Below the pieces are notes generated by a model. The model did not search any database. It was given only the letters and a program-made list of their open reading frames with translations, and was not told the origin of the DNA. A stretch of 64,000 nucleotides of DNA, taken from the NCBI GenBank assembly GCA_023396415.1, contig JAEWWJ010000116.1, positions 1-64,000 on the forward strand, in the 5' to 3' direction. The position numbers were made by a program, and so were the translations under genes. This DNA comes from Bacteroidota bacterium. GTDB taxonomy: Bacteria > Bacteroidota > Bacteroidia > Bacteroidales > F082. Positions 26,220-35,580 of the stretch are shown piece by piece (position 1 is the first letter of the stretch; each line of letters opens with the position of its first letter).

Positions 26220-29147
26220 ATGAAAAAAAATCTCCTTTTTGGCTTAATGTTGATGCTGGCTTGGTCATGCAACACAACCCCGAGCAAAAAAAACGCTGAC
26301 TATGTTGATCCTTTTATAGGAACCGACTTTCACGGCCACACCTTTCCGGGAGCCACCGTTCCTCAAGGCGGCGTTCAGCTTAGTCCCAACACACGTCGCA
26401 ACAACTGGGATGCCTGCTCGGGATACCATTACAGCGATTCCACCATCTTTGGTTTTTCGCATTTGCATTTGAGCGGCACCGGCGCCATTGATTTGGGCGA
26501 CATTCTATTTCATCCGACTACCAAAGAGGTCAACTTGAAAAATGAAGGCTATATTTTTGAGCCTTTAAAGTTTAAGCATCAAGACGAAGTTGCCAAAGCA
26601 GGCTATTATGCAGTTCAATTCCGCGATCCTGAAATATTCGCAGAACTAACTGCCACAGCTCACACAGGCATACACAGATACACTTTTCCTGCTTCGGCAA
26701 CTTCAAAAATTATTGTGGATTTACATCATAGCCTTAGCGATGAAACCATCCATCATACCCAACTAAACGTTACAGCCGATAACGAGATTACCGGAGCACG
26801 CCTCACAAGCGGCTGGACACCCAATCAGCATATTTATTTTGTAGCCCAATTCTCAAAGCCTTTCAATGCGCTCAATCTCGTTTCCAACGGCACAAAAAAC
26901 GATAGCATGTCGCTCAGTGGCGATAATATCCAAGCTGTGGCTTACTTTCAGACCGCTGACAAGGAACAAATTGAGGTGAAGGTGGGTCTATCGGTAGTTA
27001 GTATTGAGAATGCCCGCTTGAATTTGAAACGCGAAACAGAAGGAAAAAACTTCGATGATTTGAAAATGGAAGCCTTCCAACTGTGGGATGAGGCCCTGTC
27101 GGTAATTCAAATTGAAGAAGGTGGCGACAACGAAAAGGAGATTTTTTATACCGCGCTATACCACAGCCTCATTATGCCCGACTTGATGAGCGATGTTGAT
27201 GGAAGTTATCGCCAACACAATATGGAAATTGCTAAAGCCCCCGAGGGTCGAAAAATGTACTCTACTTTGTCGCTTTGGGACACGTATCGCACCTGGCATC
27301 CGCTGATGACCTTGGTGAACGACCAACTGGTGGAAGATATGATTCACTCTTTGTTGGCCATGTATGATGCCACAGGTGAGCTCCCGATTTGGCCTTTGGT
27401 TTCGGGCGAAACCGGAACCATGATTGGTTATCATTCGGTGTCTGTTATTGCCGATGCCTACCTCAAAGGGTTGCGCGGTTTTGATGCTGAACATGCTTTT
27501 GAAGCCATGAAAGCATCCTCGAACAGTCACCGCAAAGGCGGTAAATACTATGTCGAAAATGGCTTCATCCCAGCCGATCGCCACAAAGAATCAGTGAGCT
27601 GTTTGCTTGAATATGCTTACGATGATTGGTGCATTGCCCGCATGGCAGCTGAAATGGGAAAACAAGAGGAGGCCCTGCTCTATGAAAAAAGAGCCATGTC
27701 GTGGATGAATGTATTTGACGGCAACACCAAATTTTTCAGAGGAAAACGTTCCGATGGCAATTGGATTACGCCTTTTAACCCGTTTGAGGTAAGTCGCGAT
27801 TACACCGAAGCCAACGCTTGGCAGTATCGGTTTTTTGTTCCACATGATGTGAATGGATTGGTAAGTATGTTTGGTAGCAAAGAGGAATTTATAGCCGCTT
27901 TTGATGGGCTTTATGATGAAACCACTAAAGTCATCAGCGATATTCCTGATGTTACCGGACTGATTGGGCAATATGCGCATGGCAACGAACCCAGCCATCA
28001 TATGGCTTACGTATACAGCTTTGTGGGTCAGCCTTGGAAAACTCAGGCAATGGTTCGGCGTGTGTTGAACGAAATGTATTCAACGGAACCTGATGGTATT
28101 TCGGGAAATGAAGATTGCGGGCAAATGTCGGCTTGGTATATCATGAGCAGTATGGGATTTTATCCTGTTGCACCCGGCTCCAACGAATATGTTTTTTCGG
28201 CACCCATCTTTGGTAAGGTAAACCTCCGGCTCCACAATGGAAATCAGTTGTTGATTGTTGCCAATCAACCCGAAAAAAATAGTTATATCACAAAAGTGCT
28301 TTTCAACGGTTCAGAAATCAAGGAAAATTATATCACCCACGAGCGTTTGATGCAGGGAGGTAAACTGGAGTTCATTTTGTCGGAAAATCCTGATTTTGAA
28401 CGAGGTGTTCATCCCGCTACAAGGCCTTACAGTATGAGCAACAGCCCATTGGTGAGTGTACCTTATATCGTTCAAGATGTTCATCTTTTCGAAAACGAGG
28501 TAATTGTTGAAATGGGCTGCGCCACCCAAGGTGCTGCCATTCATTTTACTTTAGATGGCAGCGAGCCTGATGAGCAATCGCCATTGTACACCGGAGCAAT
28601 AAAAATAACCGATGATGCAATAATCAAAGCCAAAGCTTTCAAAGAAGGATTCCTGCCCAGTGCCTTGTTTTCGATTGCTGCACAAAAAGCGGTTTTTCAA
28701 AAACCAGATCGCGCCACAGCCAACAAAAACGGGGTCGCTTTTCGCTACTACCAAGGAAACTTTTCATCGGTGTATGATCTGTTAAAGACAAAAGCTGTTT
28801 TTGTTGGGGTTGTTGATGTTCCTTCACTTGAATTGGCAAGGGATGAGGATGATTTTGGATTTATTTTTGAAGGCTTGATTTCCATTCCTGATGATGGCAT
28901 CTATGAGTTTTTTACCGAATCTGATGATGGAAGCGTACTCGAAATTGGAGGAAAAGCAATCGTTTTGAACGATGGATCGCATGGTAATATCAAAGCCAGC
29001 GGGCGTATTCCTTTGTTAAAAGGGTATCACAGTTACCGATTGCTGTATTTCGAGGATTATGAAGGACAAGATTTGGATTGGGGAATGAGAAAAATGAACG
29101 AGGAAGACTTTAGTCCTATTGACGCAAACCAATTGTTTTTGAAATAA
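26220..29147 (+). CDS. GH92 alpha-mannosidase with FN3-associated and PA14 modules
   Basis: A Ca-dependent exo-alpha-mannosidase (family members cut alpha-1,2, -1,3, -1,4 or mannosyl-phosphate links), 975 residues. It is a lipoprotein (lipobox LAWSC, Cys20), starting at ATG 26220. The GH92 body (about 24-735) opens DYVDPFIGTDFHGHTFPGAT and contains GFSHLHLSGTG, WDTYRTWHPLMTLV, GNEPSHHMAYVYSF and GISGNEDCGQMSAWYIMSSMGFYP. A CHB_HEX/FN3-associated module (about 760-830; HFTLDGSEPDEQSPLYTG) and a PA14-like module (about 838-975; TESDDGSVLEIGG) follow. The same PA14 module ends two phosphoesterases of the locus. GH92 alone is usually about 730-760 residues, so these are extra binding modules. Confidence 0.95.
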   Translation: MKKNLLFGLMLMLAWSCNTTPSKKNADYVDPFIGTDFHGHTFPGATVPQGGVQLSPNTRRNNWDACSGYHYSDSTIFGFSHLHLSGTGAIDLGDILFHPTTKEVNLKNEGYIFEPLKFKHQDEVAKAGYYAVQFRDPEIFAELTATAHTGIHRYTFPASATSKIIVDLHHSLSDETIHHTQLNVTADNEITGARLTSGWTPNQHIYFVAQFSKPFNALNLVSNGTKNDSMSLSGDNIQAVAYFQTADKEQIEVKVGLSVVSIENARLNLKRETEGKNFDDLKMEAFQLWDEALSVIQIEEGGDNEKEIFYTALYHSLIMPDLMSDVDGSYRQHNMEIAKAPEGRKMYSTLSLWDTYRTWHPLMTLVNDQLVEDMIHSLLAMYDATGELPIWPLVSGETGTMIGYHSVSVIADAYLKGLRGFDAEHAFEAMKASSNSHRKGGKYYVENGFIPADRHKESVSCLLEYAYDDWCIARMAAEMGKQEEALLYEKRAMSWMNVFDGNTKFFRGKRSDGNWITPFNPFEVSRDYTEANAWQYRFFVPHDVNGLVSMFGSKEEFIAAFDGLYDETTKVISDIPDVTGLIGQYAHGNEPSHHMAYVYSFVGQPWKTQAMVRRVLNEMYSTEPDGISGNEDCGQMSAWYIMSSMGFYPVAPGSNEYVFSAPIFGKVNLRLHNGNQLLIVANQPEKNSYITKVLFNGSEIKENYITHERLMQGGKLEFILSENPDFERGVHPATRPYSMSNSPLVSVPYIVQDVHLFENEVIVEMGCATQGAAIHFTLDGSEPDEQSPLYTGAIKITDDAIIKAKAFKEGFLPSALFSIAAQKAVFQKPDRATANKNGVAFRYYQGNFSSVYDLLKTKAVFVGVVDVPSLELARDEDDFGFIFEGLISIPDDGIYEFFTESDDGSVLEIGGKAIVLNDGSHGNIKASGRIPLLKGYHSYRLLYFEDYEGQDLDWGMRKMNEEDFSPIDANQLFLK

Positions 29148-29178
29148 TGATGAACTACGGAAACAAAAACTAAAAACG

Positions 29179-30042
29179 ATGAAATACAGAATCATATTTG
29201 GACTGTTGTCCCTTGTTTTTTCGTTGGCTTGGATGCCTCTAAAGGCTCAAGAGGAGCTTAGGGTGATGTCATTCAATATCCGCCTCGACCATGATGGCGA
29301 CGGGCAACACAATTGGCTTTTCAGAAAAGAGGCCGCCGCTGAATTGTTGTCGCTCGAAAATGTTGATATTGTTGGCACTCAGGAGGTGTTGAAAAACCAA
29401 TTGAACGATCTTTTAGCCGGTGCTTCTGCCTTTGCTTCTGTTGGAGTAGGAAGGTTCGATGGCGATACGGTAGGTGAGTATAGTGCCATTTTATACCGCA
29501 AAGCACGTTTTGAGGTGCATCACTCAGGTAATTTTTGGCTGAGCGAAACCCCTGAAGTGGCCGGTTCAAAAGGTTGGGATGCCGCTTGTGAACGCATCGT
29601 GACTTGGGCCGTGATGAAAGACCTTGTTACAAGTAAAAGTTTTGTGTTTTTGAACACGCATTTTGACCATGTTGGCCGCCTGGCACGCAAAAATAGCGCG
29701 GTCATGCTGGTTGAAAAAGCCAAAGAAATAGCAGGCGATTTGCCGGTGATTTTAACCGGCGACTTCAATGGAACCCGCTCATCTGATCCAATTCAGGTGA
29801 TTTTAAAAAGCAATTGGCTGCGCGATTCAGGGCAGTTGACAACAAAAAAATCAGGGCCGGAATGGAGTTTTCACGATTTTGGCCGTATGGCCATCGCCGA
29901 GCGACCATTGATTGATTTTGTTTTTGTTACTGACGACGTTCAGGTAAATACCTACAAAAACATCTTCAAAGAAATTGGCGATACTTTTTATTCCGATCAC
30001 AATCCTATTTTGGTTGAGGTGATTATAAAATCTTCTAACTAA
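29179..30042 (+). CDS. Secreted endonuclease/exonuclease/phosphatase (EEP) family enzyme
   Basis: A 287-residue protein with a Sec signal peptide (ends PLKAQ) and the EEP (DNase I-like) fold. Active-site residues visible: Asn33 (SFNIRL), Glu69 (GTQEV), LTGDFNGT (Asp and Asn) and the C-terminal SDHNPI His. EEP enzymes hydrolyse phosphodiester or phosphomonoester bonds with Mg. In this locus the substrate is probably a phosphorylated glycan or inositol phosphate rather than DNA, but that is inference. It lies 31 nt after GH92 and 6 nt before the alkaline phosphatase gene. Confidence 0.87.
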   Translation: MKYRIIFGLLSLVFSLAWMPLKAQEELRVMSFNIRLDHDGDGQHNWLFRKEAAAELLSLENVDIVGTQEVLKNQLNDLLAGASAFASVGVGRFDGDTVGEYSAILYRKARFEVHHSGNFWLSETPEVAGSKGWDAACERIVTWAVMKDLVTSKSFVFLNTHFDHVGRLARKNSAVMLVEKAKEIAGDLPVILTGDFNGTRSSDPIQVILKSNWLRDSGQLTTKKSGPEWSFHDFGRMAIAERPLIDFVFVTDDVQVNTYKNIFKEIGDTFYSDHNPILVEVIIKSSN

Positions 30043-30048
30043 TTAAAA

Positions 30049-31194
30049 ATGAAAAAGATAATACGTCTCATCTTTGCAGTTGCCTCCTTGCTGATCACCA
30101 CTTCTTTGTGGGCACAATACGATCAAAAAAGTAACAACCTTCAGTCTTATACCGAGCTTAATCCCTATGAAACCGTTCAGCTGAAGGAACCGTCATCCAC
30201 CAAGGCAAAGAACGTGATCTTGATGATCGGCGATGGGATGGGACTGAACCAGGTTTCGGCAGCATGGCTGGCCAACAGAGGGGCTTTGAACTTGGATAAC
30301 TTTAAAAAAACAGGTTTTTCGCGTACCTATGCAGCCAATAAGCTGATCACCGATTCGGGGGCTTCGGGTACGGCAATGGCTTGTGGGCAAAAAACCAATT
30401 ATCACTCCATTGGCGTTGACATTGCGGGGAATGAGTTGAACTCCCTCACCGATTTGGCACATGCCAAAGGGCTGGCTACCGCCGTGGTGGTCACTTGTGG
30501 TTTAACCGATGCCACGCCCGCAGCCTTTTGTGCCAGCAGCATTGACCGTGATTTGGAAGAGGATATTGCTGCCGATTTCCTGTCGTGCAACGTTGATTTT
30601 TTGCTTGGAGGCGGGCGTAAGCTCTTCAACCAACGGGCCGATCAACGCAATATCCTCAATGAAATGACCCAAAAGGGCTACACAGTGACCTCGACTTGGC
30701 ACGAAACGGTTAAAATTAACAGTGGGAAGGTGATGGCTGTGCTCGAAGACGGTCAGCTGCCGCTCTATCCTGAACGAGGTACTCTGTTTCAAGATGCTTC
30801 CATGAAAGCATTGGAATTCGTTGGAAAAAACGACAAAGGTTTTTTTGCCATGCTCGAAGGTTCACGTATTGACGATTGTGGGCATTGGAACGACCTTCCT
30901 AAATTAATTCAGGAGGTATTCGACTTTGATCAAACCATAGGAAAGGTGTTGCAGTGGGCCGAAAATGATGGAGAAACATTGGTCATCGTGCTGGCCGATC
31001 ATGAAACCGGAGGATTGATACTTTTGGGTGGCGACATCGCTTCGGGAAAAGTGGAAGGCAGCTTCTCCACCGGAGGACACTCCGGAATTTTTGTGCCGGT
31101 GTATGCCTTTGGCCCGGGTGCTGATCAGTTTACCGGCTTTTATGAGAATACTGAGGTGTTTCACCGCATTGCACAACTCCTTGATTTGAAATAA
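30049..31194 (+). CDS. Alkaline phosphatase
   Basis: A periplasmic phosphomonoesterase of 381 residues, shorter than E. coli PhoA (about 450). The signal peptide ends LWAQ. Zinc/magnesium ligands and nucleophile: Asp62 (MIGDGMG), Ser103 in TDSGASGTAMA, and VLADHETGG further on. It should release phosphate from sugar phosphates after the diesterases act. It is 6 nt after EEP and 1 nt before the PHP gene, so it is part of the PUL operon. Nothing in the sequence suggests Pho-box control. Confidence 0.92.
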   Translation: MKKIIRLIFAVASLLITTSLWAQYDQKSNNLQSYTELNPYETVQLKEPSSTKAKNVILMIGDGMGLNQVSAAWLANRGALNLDNFKKTGFSRTYAANKLITDSGASGTAMACGQKTNYHSIGVDIAGNELNSLTDLAHAKGLATAVVVTCGLTDATPAAFCASSIDRDLEEDIAADFLSCNVDFLLGGGRKLFNQRADQRNILNEMTQKGYTVTSTWHETVKINSGKVMAVLEDGQLPLYPERGTLFQDASMKALEFVGKNDKGFFAMLEGSRIDDCGHWNDLPKLIQEVFDFDQTIGKVLQWAENDGETLVIVLADHETGGLILLGGDIASGKVEGSFSTGGHSGIFVPVYAFGPGADQFTGFYENTEVFHRIAQLLDLK

Positions 31195-31195
31195 A

Positions 31196-33001
31196 ATGAA
31201 TAAAAAAATCGCTGTATTAATTCTGTTTATGCTTGTTGCTTTTGGACTTAACGCCCAAAAAAACAGCAAGCAATTTCGTTGGGTTGATAATTTTACTGAA
31301 GTGAGTGCGCGCAAAGAAATCAGCATTCCTGATATTATGGGCTATAAAACACTCAAAGGCGACTTTCATATGCACAGCATTTTTTCGGATGGCGTTGTGC
31401 TGCCTTCCGAAAGGGTAAATGAAGCATGGCGCGAGGGTCTTGATGTGATTGCCCTCGCCGATCATTCTACACCACAAGCCAAATACATTCTTGCTGACTA
31501 TAACACAGCTTACCGACAAGCTTTACCCACTGCACAACGCAGAGGAATTACCCTTATCAAAGGTATCGAGTACACACGAAATGAACCAATGGGCCATCTG
31601 AATATTTTGTTTGCCAACGATGCCAACAGCTACGCTACTGACGAGTGGGATGAAGACCAAGCTCTCGATCATGCCAAAAATGAAGGTGCTTTTGTGATTT
31701 ATAACCATCCGGGCTGGCCTGACAAAAACAGTGAACTCGATGCCTTTCACCTGCGAAACATCGAAAAGAAAAATATTCAGGCTGTTGAAGTGTTCAATGG
31801 AAATGAATTTTATCCGGTTGCTATTGATTATTGCAATACCTATGGTTTGGCACCTTTCAGCAATACCGATATCCACGCTCCAATTCAGGCTTCTTATGAT
31901 ATTGCAAAAAAACTACGCAACCTTACTTTGGTTTTTGCCACCGAAAAGACCGAAGAAGCCATCAAGCAAGCCCTTTTTGCAGGGCGTACCCTTGCGCTTT
32001 GCAACAATTTATTAGCCGGAAAAAAGGAATTTGTATCTGCTTTGGTAAAAGCGTCTTTAGTGGTTAGTAAGCTCAAAGTGGATGAGTTTTCATTTTCATG
32101 CGATATCACCAACCTCTCCGACATTGACTTTGTTTTTGATGGTCCCGATTTTCGCCGCTTTATCATGCCGGCCAAAAGAACAATTCAGCTCAATGAGCTC
32201 ATCGCCGATGCGGAAATGGTTTACCAAGTGAGCAATACCTATATTGCTGCTGACCAACATTTAGAAATACCCTTGTTTTTTGTTCTTAACACCGCCAATG
32301 AAGTGATGATGCCTTTTGTGCCGCAAAACCTCAACAACATCCAAGCCCAAACCCCGATTACCATTCACTGCCTCACCGATGGAGCCCAAGTGCACTATAC
32401 CCTTGATGGCACCACCCCCGATGAATCATCACCTCTATATGCCTCGCCTTTAAGTGTTTCATCATCGGCTATGCTTAAAATACGCGCCTTTAAAGCGGGG
32501 ATGCAATCAAGTCGTGTCTTTCAACGTCAAATCGTATTGAGCTCCGTTCATCAAGCAACTAAGTTGAAGCCTTCGCGCAATGGCATGAAGTATAAATACT
32601 ACGAAGGGGCCCTGTCAACGGTAGCCGAAATTGAAACCAATGGAAAGCTGGTGGACGAGGGCATTGTTGAGTTTCCCGATCTGTCAGTAGCAAAAGCATT
32701 GGATTACTTTGCAATCATTTACACCTCTTGGTTGTATGTGCCGGCAAGCGGTGTTTATACTTTTACGCTTGAAAGCGATGATGGAGCTGTGCTTAAACTT
32801 TCTAATGTTGAGTTACTTAACAATGATGGATCACATAGTTTGAAAAAAGTGAGCAATACCATTCATCTTGCAAAAGGATATCACCCTATAGAGCTGCTTT
32901 ATTTTGATGATTATGAAGATCAACAATTGCAGCTTTCATGGGCAATCCCTGGAACAAAAAACACAGTAAAAATTGAACCAAAATACTATTTCATTCCCTG
33001 A
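31196..33001 (+). CDS. PHP-domain phosphoesterase with FN3-associated and PA14 modules
   Basis: A 601-residue secreted enzyme (signal peptide ends GLNAQ). The PHP metal site is visible as FHMHSIFSDG (His58, His60, Asp65), ALADHS and later NTDIHAP. PHP enzymes hydrolyse phosphate esters using a trinuclear metal centre. An FN3-associated module (about 384-450; HYTLDGTTPDESSPLY) and a PA14-like module (about 463-601; LESDDGAVLKLS) follow, matching the C-terminus of GH92. It starts one base after the alkaline phosphatase stop. A mannose-phosphate or other sugar-phosphate substrate is likely from context. Confidence 0.87.
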   Translation: MNKKIAVLILFMLVAFGLNAQKNSKQFRWVDNFTEVSARKEISIPDIMGYKTLKGDFHMHSIFSDGVVLPSERVNEAWREGLDVIALADHSTPQAKYILADYNTAYRQALPTAQRRGITLIKGIEYTRNEPMGHLNILFANDANSYATDEWDEDQALDHAKNEGAFVIYNHPGWPDKNSELDAFHLRNIEKKNIQAVEVFNGNEFYPVAIDYCNTYGLAPFSNTDIHAPIQASYDIAKKLRNLTLVFATEKTEEAIKQALFAGRTLALCNNLLAGKKEFVSALVKASLVVSKLKVDEFSFSCDITNLSDIDFVFDGPDFRRFIMPAKRTIQLNELIADAEMVYQVSNTYIAADQHLEIPLFFVLNTANEVMMPFVPQNLNNIQAQTPITIHCLTDGAQVHYTLDGTTPDESSPLYASPLSVSSSAMLKIRAFKAGMQSSRVFQRQIVLSSVHQATKLKPSRNGMKYKYYEGALSTVAEIETNGKLVDEGIVEFPDLSVAKALDYFAIIYTSWLYVPASGVYTFTLESDDGAVLKLSNVELLNNDGSHSLKKVSNTIHLAKGYHPIELLYFDDYEDQQLQLSWAIPGTKNTVKIEPKYYFIP

Positions 33002-33098
33002 TCAAAAAAGGAGATACGATGTGATTTCGATGGCAACAACAACTGAAGTGAACATCGGATTTTAAACCCAAAACTGAATCAACCCAATACCAAATCAC

Positions 33099-34583
33099 AT
33101 GAAAAAAACGATCCCACACCTTCCGTTTTTAGTCATAGTACTTAGTGCATTACTTGCGGCCTGCACACCAGCTGTTGAAACACAAACAAGTAAAGAAACC
33201 GGCCTTGTGATGAAGTTCAACAAGGATAAAAAATTCAAAATTGCTCAGTTTACTGATCTGCATTGGGATCAAAACAACAGTGAAAGTTGCGAAACTGTGG
33301 TGCAAAATATCCAGCGTGTGTTGGATGCCGAGCGGCCTGATCTGGTGTTTTTAACCGGCGACATTGTTACCTACAACCCTGCTAAGGAAGGTTGGCACAG
33401 CATTGCAGCCATTTTTGAAAAGGCGGCTCAGCCTTGGAGCGTAGTTTTAGGAAACCACGATGACGAAACTTCGCTTTCACGACATGATATTTTTGAGCTT
33501 TTAAAGCCGCTGCCTTACTTTATTGGCGAAACAGGAACCGTTTCAGGTGCCGGAAATTTTGTCATCCAACTGCAATCTGCCGAAGGCGATGAGCTTGCTG
33601 CTCTGCTCTATGGAATTGATTCGCATGGCTATCCGGCTGACAAACGCCATGGCGATTATGATTGGGTCAAGTTCGATCAAATTGAATGGTATCGCAAAAC
33701 GAGTGCCGCCTTTACACAAAGCAATCAAGGTGTTCCCTTGCCCGCCTTGGCCTTTTTTCATATCCCGCTGCTCGAATACAACGATATTGTTGGAATGCCT
33801 ACTACCGTTGGAGTAAAAGGTGAAGCGGTGGCTTCATCGAAAATCAACTCAGGTCTTTTTTCAGCATTTGTTGAGATGGGCGATGTGATGGGAACTTTTG
33901 TAGGCCACGACCATGTGAACAATTACATTGGCATTACACACAATATTGCGCTGGCTTATGGACAAAAAACGGGCGAAAAATCTTATGGCGATCTTAAAAA
34001 AGGAGGAAGAATCATTGAGCTTACGCAAGGAAAAAGAAGCTTTAATACCTGGATAAGCACCGAAGATGGTAGCACCTATCCATATAATTATCCCTTTGGC
34101 ATGAGTTTTTTAGATGATGAAGGTCCATATCAGTCCGCTGTTGAGCCAGCAGTGGTAAAGCAAGGTTTACAATTCACTTATTACGAAGGCAACTTCAATT
34201 CTGTTCAGGATATGGCAATGGCCTTGCCTGTAAAAACTGGTGTTGTTGAGAATCTGACGCTCACTAATGCTGAGGTAAAAGATCATTTTGGCTTTGTTTT
34301 CAAAGGCTTTATTAAAATACCGGCTAAAGGATATTATCGCTTTTATACCTTCTCCGATGATGGTTCGTCCTTGTGGATTGGCAATCAAGAGGTGGTGAAC
34401 AACGATGGCGGCCATAGTCCAACCCGAAAAGAGGGCATCATTGCTTTGGAAGCCGGTTTTCACCCGATTCGTGTGCTTTATTTTGAAAGCTATATGGGCG
34501 AACTTCTTGAAGTGGGTATGTCGAGTCTTCAACAGAGCGAGGCTCTTTTGTCCAACGAAATGCTGTTTTATTCAAACCAATAG
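33099..34583 (+). CDS. Calcineurin-like metallophosphoesterase lipoprotein with PA14 module
   Basis: A 494-residue lipoprotein (lipobox LLAAC, Cys22). The metal site is FTDLHWD (Asp53, His55), LTGDIVTYN, LGNHDDE and GHDHVNN, the standard metallophosphoesterase set. A PA14-like module (about 356-494; TFSDDGSSLWIGN) closes the protein. It differs from GH92 and PHP by having no FN3-associated module. It is the last enzyme gene of the PUL, 97 nt after PHP, followed by an apparently empty region of about 460 nt. It probably hydrolyses phosphate mono- or diesters of the imported glycan. Confidence 0.88.
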   Translation: MKKTIPHLPFLVIVLSALLAACTPAVETQTSKETGLVMKFNKDKKFKIAQFTDLHWDQNNSESCETVVQNIQRVLDAERPDLVFLTGDIVTYNPAKEGWHSIAAIFEKAAQPWSVVLGNHDDETSLSRHDIFELLKPLPYFIGETGTVSGAGNFVIQLQSAEGDELAALLYGIDSHGYPADKRHGDYDWVKFDQIEWYRKTSAAFTQSNQGVPLPALAFFHIPLLEYNDIVGMPTTVGVKGEAVASSKINSGLFSAFVEMGDVMGTFVGHDHVNNYIGITHNIALAYGQKTGEKSYGDLKKGGRIIELTQGKRSFNTWISTEDGSTYPYNYPFGMSFLDDEGPYQSAVEPAVVKQGLQFTYYEGNFNSVQDMAMALPVKTGVVENLTLTNAEVKDHFGFVFKGFIKIPAKGYYRFYTFSDDGSSLWIGNQEVVNNDGGHSPTRKEGIIALEAGFHPIRVLYFESYMGELLEVGMSSLQQSEALLSNEMLFYSNQ

Positions 34584-35041
34584 TGCACTTTCAAGTTTGA
34601 ATCCCATTTTTGTATTGGCGCATTCTAAAATTTGTACAGATCACAAAGCCTTGTTAAAATGCGCTTCAAGATGGCACGTTGCTGTGGTAAATTATTTGTA
34701 AGCTGATCTTACCCAACGCGTTGAAAAGCAATGGAGTATTTTTGCTTTCCACCAATGGATTTGATGCTTTTTTTAGCTTGATCGTGCCTTTCCAGCATTA
34801 AACTTTCTTTTGTTGAAACACATACTTAGTCCAATTTTGAGTGTGTTTCCTTTCCATATCAAAAAATAAGATTGTTTTTTGGTAAGCTTTTCTTTCATTT
34901 TCCTTATCAAAACAATATCAGTATCTTAGTCTTAAACTTATTTAGATTGAGTACAAATTGCTGCATATCAGCATTTAAAGTGTCAAAAGCTCTAAATAAT
35001 ATTTACTTTAGTCCGCTAAAAACAGTTTAAAAACCAAAAAT
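34584..35041. other. Intergenic region between the PUL and the transhydrogenase genes
   Basis: AT-rich, no convincing gene on either strand. A -7-like TACTTTAG (35004-35011, 7 of 8 matches to TAnnTTTG) lies 30 nt before the next ATG and may be the promoter of the NuoE-like gene. A small inverted repeat GCTG/CAGC is near 34960. Confidence 0.45.
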
Positions 35042-35569
35042 ATGCGCATTCACCGTATTGCACTTGAACCTCACCTCCATGCCGAAAAACAGTACGATCT
35101 GCAACCTTTACAGCAGGTTTTTGCGAAATACAAAAATAAATCGGGCAGTTTAATCCCTCTGTTACAGGCAGCACAGGAACATTTTGGTTTTTTGCCTCCT
35201 GTTGTTTTTCCGGCCATAGCCCAAGAAACAGGGGTTTCCGAGTCTGTCATTTACGGTGTAGCTACTTTTTATGCGCAGTTTCGCTTGCAACCGGTAGGCA
35301 AAAACATTATCAAGGTCTGCCATGGTACCGCCTGCCACGTTCAAAATGCCCCGGCTTTAACCGATGCTTTGCGCGATGAGTTGAACGTAAAAGATGGCGG
35401 AACAACGCCTGATGGGCTTTTTACCCTTGAATCTGTCGCTTGCTTGGGCTGTTGTTCGCTGGCACCAGTGATGATGATTGGCGAAAATACGCATGGCAAA
35501 CTCAACGGTAAAGCAGCACTTAAAATCTTGCGCGCCATAAAAAACGAAGCCTCAGCACTCAAACAATAA
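35042..35569 (+). CDS. NuoE/HydC-like [2Fe-2S] subunit
   Basis: A 175-residue thioredoxin-like ferredoxin subunit. It binds one [2Fe-2S] cluster through CHGTAC and the later ACLGCC motif and passes electrons to or from the NADH-binding NuoF-like subunit. The helical N-terminal part (IPLLQAAQEHFGFLP, ATFYAQF) is typical of NuoE. It begins a three-gene operon with the NuoF-like gene (11 nt later) and a large flavoprotein gene. No other complex I genes are present, so this is a soluble NADH module rather than respiratory complex I. Confidence 0.92.
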   Translation: MRIHRIALEPHLHAEKQYDLQPLQQVFAKYKNKSGSLIPLLQAAQEHFGFLPPVVFPAIAQETGVSESVIYGVATFYAQFRLQPVGKNIIKVCHGTACHVQNAPALTDALRDELNVKDGGTTPDGLFTLESVACLGCCSLAPVMMIGENTHGKLNGKAALKILRAIKNEASALKQ

Positions 35570-35580
35570 AACCCGAAAAA

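Noticed and set aside
34405..34701. Plus-strand open frame overlapping the end of the calcineurin-like gene
   Set aside because: Mostly out-of-frame reading of the PA14 module, with no domain of its own.
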